Assembly (NCBI GenBank): GCA_964390465.1
Contig: CAYMIJ010000006.1
Coordinates: 1 to 64,000 of the forward strand
Origin: JADZAI01 sp964390465
GTDB taxonomy: Bacteria; Pseudomonadota; Alphaproteobacteria; Micropepsales; Micropepsaceae
Direction of reading: 5' to 3'
DNA: 64,000 nt
The first letter of the stretch is position 1, and every line of letters begins with the position of its first letter. Position numbers and translations under genes: made by a program. Below are positions 1 through 8,294 of the stretch, piece by piece. The notes under the pieces are model-generated. The model did no database searches. It saw only the letters and a program-made list of their open reading frames with translations, and had not been told where the DNA came from.

Positions 1-837
1 GATCATGCCAAAGCCCGGCAAGATCATGATGTACACTTCCGGGTGGCCGAAGAACCAGAACAAGTGCTGGTACATGACCGGATCGCCGCCGCCAGCCGGC
101 TCAAAAAATTGCGTGCCGAAATTGCGGTCGGTCAAAAGCATCGTCAGCGCGCCGGCTAGAACCGGCAGCGAAAGGACGAGCAGCCATACCGTGACCAGGA
201 TCGACCACACGAACAGCGGCATGCGGTGCAGCGTCATGCCCGGCGCGCGCATGTTGAAGATGGTGGTGATGAAGTTGATCGCACCCAGGATCGACGAGGC
301 ACCCGCGAGGTGCAGCGACAGGATGGCAAGGTCCATGGCCGGGCCGGGCGAACCGGTGGTGGACAGCGGCGGATACAGCGTCCAGCCGCCACCAACACCA
401 TGACCGCCTGAATCGCCTTCCACGAACATCGAAAGCACCAGCAGCGCCAGCGAGAAGGGCAGCAGCCAGAACGAGATGTTGTTCATGCGCGGAAAGGCCA
501 TGTCTGGCGCGCCGATCTGGATGGGCACAAACCAGTTGCCGAAGCCGCCGATCACCGCAGGCATCACCATGAAGAAGATCATGATGACGGCATGGCCGGT
601 CACGAACACGTTGAAGGTGTGGATGTCACCGAACCACTGAAGGCCTGGCTCCTGCAATTCCATGCGCATGGCGACGGAAAGCGCGCCGCCGATGATCCCC
701 GCGATGATCGCGAAGACCAGATACATCGTGCCGATGTCCTTATGGTTGGTCGAGAAGAGATAACGTCCCAACCCGCGCGGCGTGTGGTGATCGTCGTGAT
801 GATCGTGGTGGAGATCGACGGCTTTTGCGGCGGCCAT
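1..837 (-). CDS. coxA: cytochrome c oxidase subunit I (partial, C-terminal part outside window)
   Basis: This is the catalytic haem-copper subunit of an aa3-type terminal oxidase in the inner membrane. It reads from an ATG at 837 to the window edge, giving 279 in-frame codons; the C-terminal half lies outside. After a His/Asp-rich N-terminus comes the conserved start of the family (RYLFSTNHKDIGTMY). The first haem a ligand is in GHAVMMIFFM, and the window edge falls just after the CuB His / cross-linked Tyr segment (GHPEVYIMILPGFG). It lies 27 bp downstream of coxB on the same strand, the usual coxB-coxA order. The family assignment is secure; only the end is missing. Confidence 0.97.
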   Translation of the reverse strand, partial: MAAAKAVDLHHDHHDDHHTPRGLGRYLFSTNHKDIGTMYLVFAIIAGIIGGALSVAMRMELQEPGLQWFGDIHTFNVFVTGHAVIMIFFMVMPAVIGGFGNWFVPIQIGAPDMAFPRMNNISFWLLPFSLALLVLSMFVEGDSGGHGVGGGWTLYPPLSTTGSPGPAMDLAILSLHLAGASSILGAINFITTIFNMRAPGMTLHRMPLFVWSILVTVWLLVLSLPVLAGALTMLLTDRNFGTQFFEPAGGGDPVMYQHLFWFFGHPEVYIMILPGFGMI

Positions 838-864
838 GATGCGTAACCCTGTTCGTGCGTCGTC

Positions 865-1707
865 TTAGCGGATGGCGGGAGAGTTGGTGGCGGCAGAGGC
901 AACAGCCGTGGGGGCACCATCAGCCTGACCGAATTTCTTCTGTGCCTCAGCAACCCAGGCGGTGAATTCTTCCTTGCTCACCACCTTCACGCCGATTGGC
1001 ATATAGGCGTGATTGGCACCGCACAGCTCCGAACACTGGCCATAGAAGATGCCGGTCTCGCGCGCCTCGAACCACAATTCGTTCAGGCGGCCCGGTACGG
1101 CGTCGATCTTCTTGCCGAAAGCAGGCAGCGCCCAGGCATGGATCACGTCAGCGGCGGTGACGATCATCCGCACCTTGGTGTTGACCGGCACGACGACGAA
1201 ATTGTCGACGGCCAGCATGCGGGGCTGATCGCCGCGCTTGTCGTCAGACAGAAGCGTGGCATCGAAGGTGAAATTACCGTTGTCGGGATATTCATAGGTC
1301 CAGTACCACTGCTTGCCGATCACCTTGACGGTCATCTCGATCCCTTCGGGGATTTTCTCGTTCGCATACAGCGTCTTGAACGACGGCACGGCGATCACCA
1401 CCAGAATCATCACCGGAACCACGGTCCAGATGACTTCCAGCAGCGTGTTGTGCGTGGTCTTGGATGGCACCGGATTGGCGCGGCGGTTGAAGCGCACCAT
1501 CACGACGATCAGCAGCGCCAGCACGAACAGCGTCACGGCGATGATGATATAGAGCAGCAGGTTGTGGAAGCTGTTGATGCGATCGGCGCTGTCGGTCACC
1601 CCGCGCTGCAGATCGATGCCGTAATTTTCAGGGCCGTTGGCCAGTGCGACCGGCGCACCGAACAGGCTCATGATGATCAGTGACAGCTTCGCAAGACAGG
1701 TGCGCAT
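865..1707 (-). CDS. coxB: cytochrome c oxidase subunit II
   Basis: Subunit II carries the binuclear CuA centre that accepts electrons from cytochrome c in the periplasm. The 280-residue protein has a signal peptide (about residues 1-23, ending APVALA). Two membrane helices follow (about 47-72 and 88-112), then a cupredoxin domain. The CuA loop is seen as CSELCGANHAYM, with C225, C229, H233 and M236, and an upstream His in DVIHAWALP. A short Ala-rich tail follows, without a fused cytochrome c domain. It is the first gene of the oxidase operon on this strand and is divergent from tldD, an arrangement common in alphaproteobacteria. Confidence 0.97.
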   Translation of the reverse strand: MRTCLAKLSLIIMSLFGAPVALANGPENYGIDLQRGVTDSADRINSFHNLLLYIIIAVTLFVLALLIVVMVRFNRRANPVPSKTTHNTLLEVIWTVVPVMILVVIAVPSFKTLYANEKIPEGIEMTVKVIGKQWYWTYEYPDNGNFTFDATLLSDDKRGDQPRMLAVDNFVVVPVNTKVRMIVTAADVIHAWALPAFGKKIDAVPGRLNELWFEARETGIFYGQCSELCGANHAYMPIGVKVVSKEEFTAWVAEAQKKFGQADGAPTAVASAATNSPAIR

Positions 1708-1868
1708 GGAAGACCCTAAGCCCCAGTTCCAGAACGAAAAGGCGCGTATGCGCCGCGCGACGCATGGCCCCCGCCAGACGCCGCAGATGGAATCGGTCTA
1801 ACAAGGTGCGCAGCCGATTTCCAGTGAAATGGTGTGCTTGCCGTGGGGTCTTTCCCGGCCCACATTAC

Positions 1869-1883
1869 TGAGAATCATTCTTG
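1869..1883. promoter_or_regulatory. possible Fur/Irr-like inverted repeat upstream of tldD
   Basis: TGAGAAT-C-ATTCTTG resembles the 7-1-7 Fur box, with a perfect AGAAT-C-ATTCT core. It sits 14 bp before the tldD start, between the divergent coxB and tldD genes. It is one site by similarity only; a chance match is quite possible. Confidence 0.3.
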
Positions 1884-1896
1884 TCAGGGATCCACC

Positions 1897-3196
1897 ATGA
1901 ACCAGACCGCCGAAACCCTGTTCTTCAAGGACAGCGGCATGGACCCCGCCCGTGTGCAGACGCTTGTCGATGGCACGCTGGCGGGTGCCGATGATGGCGA
2001 ACTGTTCCTCGAATACCGTGAATCCGAGGCTTTTGCTTATGATGACGGTCGCCTGAAAGTCGCGACCTTCGACTCCTCACAAGGCTTCGGCCTGCGCTGC
2101 GTGGCGGCGGAATCCACCGGCTACGCCCATGCGACCGAGCTTTCCGAAGCCGCCATCGCCCGCGCCGCCGATGCGGCTGGCAGTGTGCGCGGTGGCCATA
2201 AAGGTAACGCTGCGGAAGGTCCAAAACCTACCAATCGCCGTCTTTATACAGACCTCAACCCGCTGACCGCCGTGCCGTTTGACGCCAAGACCACCCTGCT
2301 GGCCGAGATCGACGCCTATGCCCGTTCGCGCGATCCGCGTGTCAAACAGGTGTCGGCCTCGCTCACTGGCGAATGGCAGGTGGTGCATATCATGCGCGCG
2401 GGCGGCCAGATGGTCAGCGACATCCGCCCGCTGGTGCGGTTGAATGTCAGCGTCGTTGTGGAACAGGACGGGCGACAGGAATCCGGCAGCCACGGGGTTG
2501 GTGGGCGCGAAGGCTATGCCGTGTTCATCGACCCGACCGCCTGGAAAACCTATGTCGATGAAGCGTTGCGTCAGGCCCTCGTCAATCTGGACTCGCGCCC
2601 GGCCCCGGCCGGTGAGATGCAGGTGGTGCTTGGCCCCGGCTGGCCCGGCATCCTGCTGCACGAAGCGATCGGCCACGGGCTGGAGGGCGACTTCAACCGC
2701 AAGAAAACCTCGGCCTTTGCCGGCCTGCTCGGCAAGCGCGTAGCCGCCCCCGGCGTCACCGTGGTCGATGACGGCGCGCTCGATGCACGGCGCGGCTCGC
2801 TCTCGGTCGATGATGAAGGCACGCCCACCGGCCGCACGACGCTGATCGAGGACGGCATATTGGTGAACTATCTGCAGGATCGCCAGAACGCCCGGCTGAT
2901 GGGCGTTGCGCCCACCGGCAACGGGCGGCGGCAGTCATTCCAATGGCAAGTTCGTGTTTTCCTGCACCGAGGCCTACCGCATCGAGAATGGAAAGATCGG
3001 CGCGCCGGTGAAAGGTGCAACGCTCATCGGCAATGGCGCGGATGCGCTGACGCGGGTGAAGATGGTCGCCAACGATTTCGCGATGGACCCCGGCATCGGC
3101 ACCTGCGGCAAAGGCGGACAGGGCGTGCCGGTTGGCGTCGGCCAGCCAACCATGCTGATCGAAGGACTCACCGTCGGCGGCACCGCCGCCGCTTGA
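1897..3196 (+). pseudogene. tldD: metalloprotease TldD, broken by an internal deletion and frameshift
   Basis: TldD pairs with TldE/PmbA as a zinc protease that processes small peptides. The ATG at 1897 has CAGGGA 6 bp upstream. The HEAIGH zinc motif is intact (H255, H259). Around 2935 the frame changes after NGRRQS: the original frame becomes nonsense, while the next frame resumes at SNGKFVFS and runs to a stop at 3196, including the conserved GTCGKGGQ cysteine region. Compared with family members as I remember them, about 45 residues are missing at the junction (those holding PRMTNTY and NFGGGQVD). The net loss must be 3n+2 bases. This is either a real inactivation or an assembly error; the partner tldE at 10.7 kb is intact. 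Confidence 0.85.
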
Positions 3197-3257
3197 AGTC
3201 CACACCCTGACCGTCATGCCGCCCCACGCCTTGTCATGACCTGTCACCACAATCCTC

Positions 3258-3280
3258 ATGGCCGGGCCTGACCCGGCCAT
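3258..3280. repeat. REP-like hairpin
   Basis: ATGGCCGGG-CCTGA-CCCGGCCAT is a 9-bp perfect stem in the 190-bp space between the tldD remnant and ccdA. It is of the palindromic type that is common between alphaproteobacterial genes. It may also help terminate tldD transcription, but no T-run follows. Confidence 0.6.
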
Positions 3281-3363
3281 CCAGCACCATGTCCGGCAAC
3301 GGAGTGGATGATCGTCATGAGGGTTGAGCGGTACAGCGAAGGGGATCGCCCTTGCCGCGCATA

Positions 3364-3392
3364 TGCCATGCGCATAGTGTGTGCGCATGGCA
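3364..3392. promoter_or_regulatory. inverted-repeat operator over the ccdA start
   Basis: TGCCATGCGCA (3364-3374) and its exact reverse complement (3382-3392) are separated by 7 bp. The right arm covers the ATG of ccdA. An 11-bp perfect palindrome at this place fits autoregulation by the ribbon-helix-helix antitoxin. The role is inferred from position and symmetry. Confidence 0.6.
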
Positions 3393-3686
3393 CGATCCTC
3401 AAAATCGCCCGGCATCAGTGAACAGCCAGCGCCCTATCAGGCGGCCAGCAAGCCCAAGGCGACCGCAAGAAAGCGCGCCGTCAATCTCAGCCTGCCTGCT
3501 GCCTTGATTGATGAAGCGAAGGCCGCTGGCCTCAATCTCAGTCATGTCGTTGAACAGGCCCTCGACGCCCGACTGAAAGAAGCCCGCGCTGCGGCATGGG
3601 CGCGTGATCACGCGGCGTTCATCGCCTGGCAGAAGCGCGACATTGATGAAGACGGCCTGTGGTCTGATGGGATGCGCAGCTTCTGA
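3387..3686 (+). CDS. ccdA: CcdA-family ribbon-helix-helix antitoxin
   Basis: This is a type II antitoxin that neutralises the downstream CcdB and represses its own promoter. The 99-residue protein has a basic, Pro/Ala-rich head. A ribbon-helix-helix region follows (RAVNLSLPAALIDEAKAAG, then LSHVVEQALDARL). The acidic C-terminus (RDIDEDGLWSDGMRSF) corresponds to the CcdB-binding arm. The ATG at 3387 is preferred over a GTG at 3381. The stop overlaps the ccdB start by one base, so the pair is translationally coupled. Homology is by motif pattern; no search was run. Confidence 0.85.
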   Translation: MARSSKSPGISEQPAPYQAASKPKATARKRAVNLSLPAALIDEAKAAGLNLSHVVEQALDARLKEARAAAWARDHAAFIAWQKRDIDEDGLWSDGMRSF

Positions 3687-3997
3687 TGCTCCAGTTCGAT
3701 GTCATCCCCAATCCGAACGCGGCGAAACGCAAGGCCCGCCCATTTCTCGTGGTGCTGCAGGATAACCGTTTCGCCGCCCTTTCAACGCTGGTGGTCGCGC
3801 CATGCGCACCCGTGCAAGGGCGCAGTGCGGGCGGCGTGCTGACACCAGAGGTGGCCATCAAGGGCGCCCGCTATCTGCTGGTCGTGCCTGAACTCGCCGC
3901 CATACCGCTCAGCGCACTCGGCAAACCCGTCGGCAATCTTGAGAGCCAGCGTTACGATATCCTGCGCGCTGTCGATTTCCTGTTCACCGGCACCTGA
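3686..3997 (+). CDS. ccdB: CcdB-family toxin (DNA gyrase poison)
   Basis: This toxin of the CcdAB module is expected to poison the GyrA subunit of DNA gyrase. At 103 residues it matches the family length. The CcdB fold is recognisable from the N-terminal strand (MLQFDVIPNP), the VVAPCAPV strand, a LLVVPELAAIPLSALG segment and the final helix RYDILRAVDFLF. Plasmid F CcdB ends in Trp-Gly-Ile, residues needed for gyrase killing. Here the end is Phe-Thr-Gly-Thr, so the tryptophan is absent although a glycine remains. Activity is therefore uncertain. Confidence 0.85.
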   Translation: MLQFDVIPNPNAAKRKARPFLVVLQDNRFAALSTLVVAPCAPVQGRSAGGVLTPEVAIKGARYLLVVPELAAIPLSALGKPVGNLESQRYDILRAVDFLFTGT

Positions 3998-4046
3998 CCG
4001 CTCCTCTCTGCCCCATGCCCGCCGCAATCATGGGCGCTGATGCTGC

Positions 4047-4862
4047 ATGGGCCTGCGCGCACTTTTCACCATCGTCTCAGCTGCCGTGTTCGCGGCAGCA
4101 TTCACGGCTTGGCTGCTGAGCGGGCGCACACCACCGCCCGTCATCAAGCCTGATCCTGCCAACACACTTCAGGTCGAGATCGCCCCACCCGCCCCCGACG
4201 AACTCCCTGCCCCGCGTACGCCCAAGCCGCCTCTGCCTCAGCGCCTCGCTGCCGCCGGCCTCACGCAGGGCGATGCCGCTTTCATCCGCATCTTCAAACA
4301 GGAACAGATGCTGGAAGTCTGGCTGAAAGACGGCACGACCTATCGCCTGTTCGACACCTTCCCCATCTGCTTCTTCTCAGGCGCGCTGGGGCCCAAGTTG
4401 CGCGAGGGCGATGGGCAGGCCCCGGAAGGCTTCTATGAAGTCAGGCGCGGACAGCTCAATCCCAACAGCGCCTATCATCTCGCCTTCAATCTCGGTTATC
4501 CGAACGCCTATGACAGGGCGGCGGGGCGCACCGGGTCGCACCTGATGGTGCACGGCAACTGCGTTTCCATTGGTTGCTATGCGATGACCGATTACGGCAT
4601 CACCGAAATCTATGGGCTGGTGGAAGAAGCGCTCAATCATGGCCAGGCGGCCGTGCCCGTGCACATCTTCCCCTTCCGCATGAACGCTGCGGCGATGAAG
4701 ACCGCGGCAGAGAGCGAATGGTTCGCTTTCTGGCAGAACCTGAAAGAAGGCCACGATGCCTTCGAGGCCGCGCATGTGCCGCCGCGCGTCTGCGTCAGTG
4801 CAGGCCGCTATGCCTTTAACGCCCGCGCCACGCCGGGCTGTACCGGCGTGAACGGGTCATAA
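4047..4862 (+). CDS. YafK-like L,D-transpeptidase-fold protein
   Basis: A YkuD-fold periplasmic enzyme acting on peptidoglycan stem peptides. The E. coli relative YafK/DpaA cleaves the Braun lipoprotein-peptidoglycan link. The 271-residue protein starts with a membrane anchor or signal (about 7-25), then a Pro-rich linker (30-70). The catalytic domain carries the HGNCVSIGCYAM motif, with H169 and the presumed nucleophile C177. The IRIFKQEQMLEVWLKDG strand is typical of the YafK branch. It stands alone and convergent with gshA, 3 bp apart. Hydrolase versus transpeptidase activity cannot be decided from sequence. Confidence 0.85.
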   Translation: MGLRALFTIVSAAVFAAAFTAWLLSGRTPPPVIKPDPANTLQVEIAPPAPDELPAPRTPKPPLPQRLAAAGLTQGDAAFIRIFKQEQMLEVWLKDGTTYRLFDTFPICFFSGALGPKLREGDGQAPEGFYEVRRGQLNPNSAYHLAFNLGYPNAYDRAAGRTGSHLMVHGNCVSIGCYAMTDYGITEIYGLVEEALNHGQAAVPVHIFPFRMNAAAMKTAAESEWFAFWQNLKEGHDAFEAAHVPPRVCVSAGRYAFNARATPGCTGVNGS

Positions 4863-4865
4863 GTC

Positions 4866-6227
4866 TCAGTATGCGTATTCGCTGAACACCTTGCGCACAT
4901 CGCCGCCCCATTCGCCGCGATATTTGCGCAGCAGCTCGTCAGCGCGGGTTTCGCCGCTGTCGACGATGCGCCGCAGCGTATGCAGGAAGCCATCTTCCGA
5001 TGCGCCCATGCCATCCAGCCGGGCGCGCGATTTCAGGCCCGTCGAAGCGATCTCTATCATGTGCGCGGCATAATGCTTCAGCGTGCGACCACGGAACGGC
5101 GTGTTGAGCCCCAGCACTGGCACAGTGTGGCGCAGCATGTTGCGTTCTTCCACTGTCCAGTCCTTCACCAGATCCCACGCCGCATCCAGCGCCGTCTGGT
5201 TATAGAAAATGCCGACCCACAAAGCAGGCAGTGCGCACAGGCTCTTCCACGGGCCGCCATCAGCGCCACGCATCTCAATATATTTCTTCAACCGCACTTC
5301 GGGGAAGATGGTGGTCAGATGATCGGCCCAGTCTGAAAGGGTGGGCTTCTCGCCCGGCATGGCGGGCAGTCGGCCGTCAAGGAAATCACGGAACGACTGG
5401 CCGCTCGCGTCGATATATTTGCCGTCGCGATAGACGAAATACATCGGCACGTTCAGCACGTAATCGACATAACGCTCAAACCCGAATCCATCCTCGAACA
5501 CGAAAGGCAGCATGCCGGCACGCGCATTGTCGGTGTCGGTCCACACCTGCGAACGGTAGGACAGGAAGCCGTTTTCACGCCCTTCGCGGAAAGGTGAATT
5601 GGCGAAGAGGGCCGTGGCGACCGGCTGCAGGGCCAGCGACACGCGCATCTTCTGCACCATGTCGGCTTCATCAGCGAAGTCGAGATTGACCTGCACGGTG
5701 CAGGTGCGCAGCATCATATCGAGCCCATAGCCGCCGACCTTGGGCATATAGGCGCGCATGATGTTGTAGCGGCCCTTGGGCATCACGGGTGTCTGTTCGC
5801 GGCTGGCGATCGGGTGAAACCCAAGACCGAGGAATCCAAGGCCGAGTTCGGTCGCCACCTCGCGCACCTGCTCGAGATGCAGGTTCACTTCCTCGCAGGT
5901 TTCATGGATGGATTTCAGCGGCGCGCCCGAAAGCTCGAACTGCCCGCCCGGCTCAAGGCTGATCGCGCCCATGCCATGCTTCAGGCCGATGATCGTCTCG
6001 CCTTCATAAACGCCTTCCCAGCCAAACCGCTTCATGCCTTCCAGCAGCGCGCGGATGCCGTTCTTTTCCTCATAGGAAGGGGTGCGCAGCGTATCACGGT
6101 GAAAACCGAACTTTTCGTGTTCGGTGCCGATGCGCCAATCGGCCTTGGGCTTGCTGCCGCTTTCAAGAAAAGCGGCCAGCTGGTCGCGGCTTTCGATGAG
6201 GCCTCCGCCCTGTTGCGGTACTGACAT
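4866..6227 (-). CDS. gshA: glutamate-cysteine ligase
   Basis: This enzyme catalyses the first step of glutathione synthesis, ATP-dependent joining of glutamate and cysteine. The 453-residue protein matches the GCS2 class used by alphaproteobacteria and plants, not the E. coli GshA fold. Visible family segments are WRIGTEHEKFGF near residue 31, GAISLEPGGQFELSG near 110, and LTTIFPEVRLKKYIEMRGADGG in the second half. The ATG at 6227 is preceded by a purine-rich stretch. It is transcribed alone, towards the L,D-transpeptidase gene. No gshB is visible in the window. Confidence 0.93.
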   Translation of the reverse strand: MSVPQQGGGLIESRDQLAAFLESGSKPKADWRIGTEHEKFGFHRDTLRTPSYEEKNGIRALLEGMKRFGWEGVYEGETIIGLKHGMGAISLEPGGQFELSGAPLKSIHETCEEVNLHLEQVREVATELGLGFLGLGFHPIASREQTPVMPKGRYNIMRAYMPKVGGYGLDMMLRTCTVQVNLDFADEADMVQKMRVSLALQPVATALFANSPFREGRENGFLSYRSQVWTDTDNARAGMLPFVFEDGFGFERYVDYVLNVPMYFVYRDGKYIDASGQSFRDFLDGRLPAMPGEKPTLSDWADHLTTIFPEVRLKKYIEMRGADGGPWKSLCALPALWVGIFYNQTALDAAWDLVKDWTVEERNMLRHTVPVLGLNTPFRGRTLKHYAAHMIEIASTGLKSRARLDGMGASEDGFLHTLRRIVDSGETRADELLRKYRGEWGGDVRKVFSEYAY

Positions 6228-6379
6228 GTTCGGCCCCCAATGAAGTTATATGCGGGGGTGATGTGGCGCGCCGGAGCCGCCCGCGCAAGCCCCCCTCACC
6301 ACATCGCAATGCTCAGCCCCTTGGCGCAAAGGCGTAGAGAGATTTGCGGGATTAACCCTTCTCACTGTGCGCTGCGGTG

Positions 6380-7123
6380 TCAGCCGCCCATTACCGCGCC
6401 CCACACGGCAAGAGCGGCGAGTGCCGCCGTGTCGGCACGCAGGATGCGCGACCCCAGCGTCACCGGCACACATTGCGGCAAAGCGCGGATCATTGCGCGC
6501 TCGGCATCATCGAATCCACCTTCGGGCCCGGTCAGCACTGCCCATGGCCCGCCTTTTAGTGCCGACAGCGCCTGAAGTGCGGGCGGCGCGCCGCCTTCAT
6601 CGCAGAACATCAGTTTGCGCTCAGCAGGCCATTGCGCCAGCAGCGCATCGAGTTTCACAAGATCGTGACAGTGCGGCACATCCAGCCGCTCCGACTGCTC
6701 AGCTGCCTCCACCGCATTGGCGCGCATACGCTCGACATTCACGCGCGTCACGATAGTGCGGCGGGTGATCACCGGCCTCAGCGCGCTCACCCCCAGTTCA
6801 GTCGCCTTCTGCGCGATGAAATCGGCCGGTGCTTTTTTCACCGGCGCGAAACACAGCCACAGGTCAGGGCCTGCTTCGGGGCCGCGCACCAGCACAAGCG
6901 GCTGCGCGCTCGCGCCGCGCTTGCCGGACAGCAGCAGCTCGGCCCGCCATTCGCCATCGCGCGCATTGAACAGCGACACGACGTCACCGGCCTTGGCGCG
7001 CATGACATGGCGCAGATAATGCGCCTGCCCTTCATCCAGCGCGACCGGCTCGCCTGCCCTCAATGAGGCATCGACATGAAGGCGCACCTTCCCGCCCGGT
7101 TCGGTCAACTCATCCTTTTGCAT
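6380..7123 (-). CDS. rsmE: 16S rRNA (uracil1498-N3)-methyltransferase
   Basis: A SPOUT-class enzyme that methylates N3 of U1498 in the decoding region of 16S rRNA. The 247-residue product has the N-terminal PUA-like part (DEGQAHYLRHVMRAKAGD) and the C-terminal knot motifs LTGPEGGFDDAER and TLGSRILRADTAALAAL, where SAM binds. The ATG at 7123 with AGG about 5 bases upstream is chosen over one nine codons earlier, because family members begin near this point. It is divergent from ubiA and separated from gshA by 152 bp with no visible gene. Confidence 0.93.
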   Translation of the reverse strand: MQKDELTEPGGKVRLHVDASLRAGEPVALDEGQAHYLRHVMRAKAGDVVSLFNARDGEWRAELLLSGKRGASAQPLVLVRGPEAGPDLWLCFAPVKKAPADFIAQKATELGVSALRPVITRRTIVTRVNVERMRANAVEAAEQSERLDVPHCHDLVKLDALLAQWPAERKLMFCDEGGAPPALQALSALKGGPWAVLTGPEGGFDDAERAMIRALPQCVPVTLGSRILRADTAALAALAVWGAVMGG

Positions 7124-7239
7124 ACGCCTGATGCTTTCCAACCCACACAATGATACGCCTATGCATATCGCAGATCACGTATGAACGCGGCAAACCATTC
7201 GAACATGTTTTCAATCATCCTCATGGCCGGTCATGAAGC

Positions 7240-8196
7240 ATGGTGCGCGTGATGCCCAAACCCGCTGACGCCGTGAAGCGTTCATGGGTGGAGCGTATGC
7301 CGGTGGGTATCCGCCCCTATCTCAGCCTGATGCGGCTCGACCGGCCCATCGGTTACTGGCTGCTGTTCTGGCCCTGTGCGGCAGGTCTGGCGCTCGCAAG
7401 CACCGGCGAGCCATGGGACTGGCGGCGCATTCTCCTCTACGCGGCCCTGTTCTTCATCGGCGCTGTGGTGATGCGTGGTGCGGGCTGCGTGTGGAACGAC
7501 ATCACCGACCGCGACATCGACGCGAAAGTGGCACGCACGCGGGGCAGGCCCATTCCTTCAGGCGCGGTCAGCGTGAAGGCGGCGCTCGCCTTCATGATCG
7601 CCTTGCTGCTCATCGGGCTTGCCGTCCTCCTCCAGTTCAACCGCTTCACTGTGCTGCTTGGTTTCGCCTCGATGGTGCCGGTCGTCATCTATCCCTTCAT
7701 GAAGCGCATCACACATTGGCCGCAGGCGGTGCTGGGGCTCGCCTTCAACTGGGGCGCGCTGATGGGCTGGGCGGCGCTGAAAGGCGGGCTCGACATGGCC
7801 CCTTATCTGCTGTTCTGCGGCTGTGTGCTGTGGACCATCGGCTATGACACGATCTACGCCCATCAGGACAAGGAAGACGATGCGGTGGTCGGCGTCAAAT
7901 CTACCGCACTGATGTTCGGCAGCGCGACGAAACCCATGCTCGCCCTCTTCTATGGCGGGGCACTGGTGTGCTGGACACTGGCGGCGCTTCAGGTGCGCGC
8001 TCACCACATGGCCTATATCGGGCTGGCCATCGTAGCGGCTCAGCTCATCGGCCAGATCGTCAACGTGAAACTGGATGATCCGCGCTCGTGCCTCAAAGTG
8101 TTCCGCACCAATCACGGCACCGGAGCACTGCTCACCGCCGCATTGGCCGCTGGTGCCATGCTGGAACGCGGCGTGTTCGATCAGTTCGGGTTTTAA
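7240..8196 (+). CDS. ubiA: 4-hydroxybenzoate polyprenyltransferase
   Basis: An inner-membrane prenyltransferase that attaches the polyprenyl tail to 4-hydroxybenzoate in ubiquinone synthesis. The 318-residue protein has many hydrophobic helices and both Asp-rich Mg-diphosphate motifs: NDITDRDID at 86-94 and YDTIYAHQDKEDD at 202-214. The opening LMRLDRPIGYWLLFWPC is highly characteristic of UbiA. The start could also be the ATG four codons further on. A hairpin repeat follows directly after the stop. The neighbours rsmE and a desaturase give no operon hint. Confidence 0.95.
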   Translation: MVRVMPKPADAVKRSWVERMPVGIRPYLSLMRLDRPIGYWLLFWPCAAGLALASTGEPWDWRRILLYAALFFIGAVVMRGAGCVWNDITDRDIDAKVARTRGRPIPSGAVSVKAALAFMIALLLIGLAVLLQFNRFTVLLGFASMVPVVIYPFMKRITHWPQAVLGLAFNWGALMGWAALKGGLDMAPYLLFCGCVLWTIGYDTIYAHQDKEDDAVVGVKSTALMFGSATKPMLALFYGGALVCWTLAALQVRAHHMAYIGLAIVAAQLIGQIVNVKLDDPRSCLKVFRTNHGTGALLTAALAAGAMLERGVFDQFGF

Positions 8197-8197
8197 G

Positions 8198-8238
8198 CCC
8201 CTCACCGCGTCGGTGCGTGTCCACCGGAAGGTGAGGGG
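8198..8238. repeat. intergenic hairpin, CCCCTCACC family
   Basis: CCCCTCACC (8198-8206) pairs perfectly with GGTGAGGGG (8230-8238) across 23 bp. The same outer arms frame the larger repeats at 22.8 and 23.5 kb, so this looks like a short member of the same family. It lies directly behind ubiA and may act as a terminator-like structure. Confidence 0.6.
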
Positions 8239-8294
8239 CGAGGTGACGATGCGGCAGTGTTTCCTTTTCAGCCATCCGCGCTACCATCGCGCTC

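Noticed and set aside
1009..1683. Long open frame antisense to coxB
   Set aside because: It is the mirror of a clearly conserved gene in GC-rich DNA; its His/Asp-rich translation shows no family features. The same holds for most other antisense frames in the window.
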